This document shows, in pieces, positions 62,471 to 64,000 of a DNA stretch of 64,000 nucleotides. The notes under the pieces are model-generated. The model was not told where the DNA came from. It searched no databases and saw only the letters and a program-made list of their open reading frames with translations. How positions within the stretch are numbered: position 1 is the stretch's first letter; each line of letters starts with the position of its first letter. Made by a program: the position numbers and the translations under genes. Origin of the DNA: Thalassotalea atypica (GTDB lineage Bacteria; Pseudomonadota; Gammaproteobacteria; Enterobacterales; Alteromonadaceae); the NCBI RefSeq assembly GCF_030295975.1, contig NZ_AP027364.1, positions 2,666,001 through 2,730,000 on the forward strand, given 5' to 3'.

Positions 62471-63940
62471 ATGAGCGGACAAGCAGGAATTAAGTTATTG
62501 TCTTTTACCGGCAAAATGAAAATTCTACATTTAAGTTGGATGGCTTTTTTCATCACATTTGTGGTGTGGTTCAACCACGCCCCTTTACTTGCTGTAATTG
62601 GCGACAGTTTAGGGTTGAGCGCAAGTGAAATTAAAACACTGCTAATTTTGAATGTGGCACTAACTATCCCAGCCCGTGTCATCATTGGTATGCTTACCGA
62701 CAAATATGGGCCAAGATTAGTTTACGCATTAGTGCTCGCACTGTGTGCTATTCCATGTTTTATGTTTGCCTTGGCCGATACCTTTGAACAAGCGGCCATT
62801 GCGCGATTTTTGTTGGGCTTTATCGGCGCCGGGTTTGTGATTGGTATTCGTATGGTCAGTGAGTGGTTCCCCGCAAACGAGTTGGGTACAGCAGAAGGCA
62901 TATACGGCGGCTGGGGTAACTTTGGCTCTGCCGCAGGTGCTATGTCACTGCCGACGATCGCGTTGCTATTTGGTGGTGAAGATGGCTGGCGCTACGCTAT
63001 CGGATTGTCAGGTCTATTAAGCCTAGTGTTCAGCGTTATTTGGTACATTAATGTTACTGACACGCCAAAAGGATCGACCTATTTCAAGCCTAAACAAACT
63101 GGCGCAATGGAGGTGACTAGCATCAATGATTTTTGGTTACTGTTAGTGATGAAGCTGCCAATGTACGGCGCTTTAACACTACTAACATGGAAACTATCTC
63201 CTGAAGGTGTCAGCTTGTTATCAGAGCAAACCTCTCTTTTAGCTTATATAGCTCTTGCCCTACTGTTTGTGTTTGAAGTTAAACAAACCTATAAAGTAAA
63301 TAGTCATGTGTTTAAGACTCCCGTTCCTGAAATTCACCAATATAAGTTCAAGCAAGTTGCCGTACTGAATATCTTGTACTTTGCCACTTTTGGATCTGAA
63401 TTGGCGGTTATTTCAATGTTACCCTTATTTTTTGCCGACGTATTCGAATTAGACATGGTTTATGCTGGTCTTTTAGCTTCGCTTTACGCGTTCATGAACT
63501 TAATGTCTCGACCTGGCGGCGGTTACATCAGCGATAAGTTTGGCCGTAAAAAAACATTATTAATTTTAACTGCGGGTTTAGCGGCTGGCTATTTAACCAT
63601 GTCAGCAATAGACAGCTCTTGGCCATTATTTCTTGCTGTACTTGCGGCGATGGCATGTTCATTCTTTGTTCAAGCAGGTGAAGGAGCCGTTTTCGCGGCA
63701 GTGCCACTGATCAAACGTCGCTTAACGGGACAAATCGCGGGGATGACCGGAGCTTATGGCAACGTGGGTGCGGTAGTATATTTAACAGTTTTGTCTATGG
63801 TAAGTTACCAAACATTTTTCCTCGTAATTGCCGCGACTGCCGTGGTTGGCTTTATCACTTTATTGTTTATGGAAGAGCCTAAGGGAAGTATGACTGAAGT
63901 GAGAGAAGATGGAACTGTAGAGCTGATCAGTGTCACATAA
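62471..63940 (+). CDS. narK: NarK/NasA-family nitrate/nitrite MFS transporter
   Basis: A 489-residue transporter with 12 helices. The two nitrate-signature glycine motifs are present (AEGIYGGWGNFGSAAGAMSLP in helix 5 and AGMTGAYGNVGAVVYLTVLS in helix 11), and the N-terminal WVWFNHAP-like stretch is as in the family. A central soluble loop is longer than in enteric NarK. With its NtrC/sigma-54 signals it should supply nitrate to the cytoplasmic reductase. A possible next gene overlaps its end. Confidence 0.93.
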   Translation: MSGQAGIKLLSFTGKMKILHLSWMAFFITFVVWFNHAPLLAVIGDSLGLSASEIKTLLILNVALTIPARVIIGMLTDKYGPRLVYALVLALCAIPCFMFALADTFEQAAIARFLLGFIGAGFVIGIRMVSEWFPANELGTAEGIYGGWGNFGSAAGAMSLPTIALLFGGEDGWRYAIGLSGLLSLVFSVIWYINVTDTPKGSTYFKPKQTGAMEVTSINDFWLLLVMKLPMYGALTLLTWKLSPEGVSLLSEQTSLLAYIALALLFVFEVKQTYKVNSHVFKTPVPEIHQYKFKQVAVLNILYFATFGSELAVISMLPLFFADVFELDMVYAGLLASLYAFMNLMSRPGGGYISDKFGRKKTLLILTAGLAAGYLTMSAIDSSWPLFLAVLAAMACSFFVQAGEGAVFAAVPLIKRRLTGQIAGMTGAYGNVGAVVYLTVLSMVSYQTFFLVIAATAVVGFITLLFMEEPKGSMTEVREDGTVELISVT

Positions 63941-64000
63941 TATATCTAAAGCAAGCTCGCATACCGCAAAACAGGTACCCTTTGAGCCTACCGCAACAGT
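63930..64000 (+). CDS. Possible start of an overlapping gene downstream of narK (truncated by window)
   Basis: A frame beginning GTG at 63930 (MSHNISKASSHTAKQVPFEP) stays open to the window end. It overlaps the narK stop by 11 bases, a common arrangement for coupled genes. Nothing in 23 residues identifies it, and the RBS is weak. A narK-linked regulator or nitrate-assimilation gene is plausible but unproven. Confidence 0.35.
   Translation, partial: MSHNISKASSHTAKQVPFEPTAT

Noticed and set aside
1-64000. CRISPR array, prophage, insertion sequence or rRNA operon
   Set aside because: No regularly spaced repeats, phage structural genes, transposase or rRNA sequence was seen by reading; only the small attC-like array suggests mobile DNA.

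Overview
The window looks like chromosomal DNA of a marine gammaproteobacterium of the Alteromonadales (Colwellia/Thalassotalea-like). The base composition is AT-leaning. It encodes a complete TorRST trimethylamine N-oxide (TMAO) system and a TorF-type porin, plus DUF1415, Bax and EfpL-type proteins. This placement is inferred from gene content alone.

Layout. 1-9083: TMAO respiration, with torECA on the minus strand (torA cut by the window edge), a TorF-family porin, and torR, torT and torS. Perfect or near-perfect tor boxes lie before torE and in the porin/torR gap. 9306-12334: ttcA, then a purine permease and Tsx-like channel pair. 12415-19722: Bax, membrane proteins, an Atm1-type exporter and a TonB receptor, all on the minus strand. 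20074-22647: a tightly coupled three-gene operon of unknown function (helix-hairpin-helix/beta-fold protein, Cys/His-rich protein, EEP nuclease). 22741-26472: a periplasmic protein divergent from an NtrB/NtrC-like pair, with twin palindromic operators between two sigma-54 promoters. 26594-30185: uvrB and a MATE pump. 30186-31023: a regulatory stretch with an orphan terminator, a DnaA-box hairpin and two identical tRNA-Asn genes. 31314-39551: a YtrA-type regulator with a membrane protein, efpL, and acyl-CoA, arginine-family and amino-acid genes. 39880-40671: a secreted trypsin-like protease. 40873-42833: small minus-strand genes separated by attC-like sites, read as a remnant integron cassette array without integrase.

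42960-63940 carries nitrate assimilation in three dispersed units. They are a NasA-type reductase with a fused DmsB-DmsC electron-transfer protein, nirBD, and narK. Each has a sigma-54 type promoter and an NtrC-like site upstream, so the three probably respond together to nitrogen limitation. Between them sit a pilin-like protein, a BlaI/M56 pair whose sensor domain is ankyrin repeats, an MBOAT/SGNH acylation pair, a diguanylate cyclase and a cytochrome b561.

The best candidates for something undescribed are (1) the cytoplasmic nitrate reductase wired to a membrane DmsB-DmsC fusion, (2) the HhH/Cys-rich/EEP nuclease operon, (3) the BlaI/M56-ankyrin pair and (4) the Zra-like three-component sigma-54 system. 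All promoter, operator and attC calls come from reading the bases; none has been tested.
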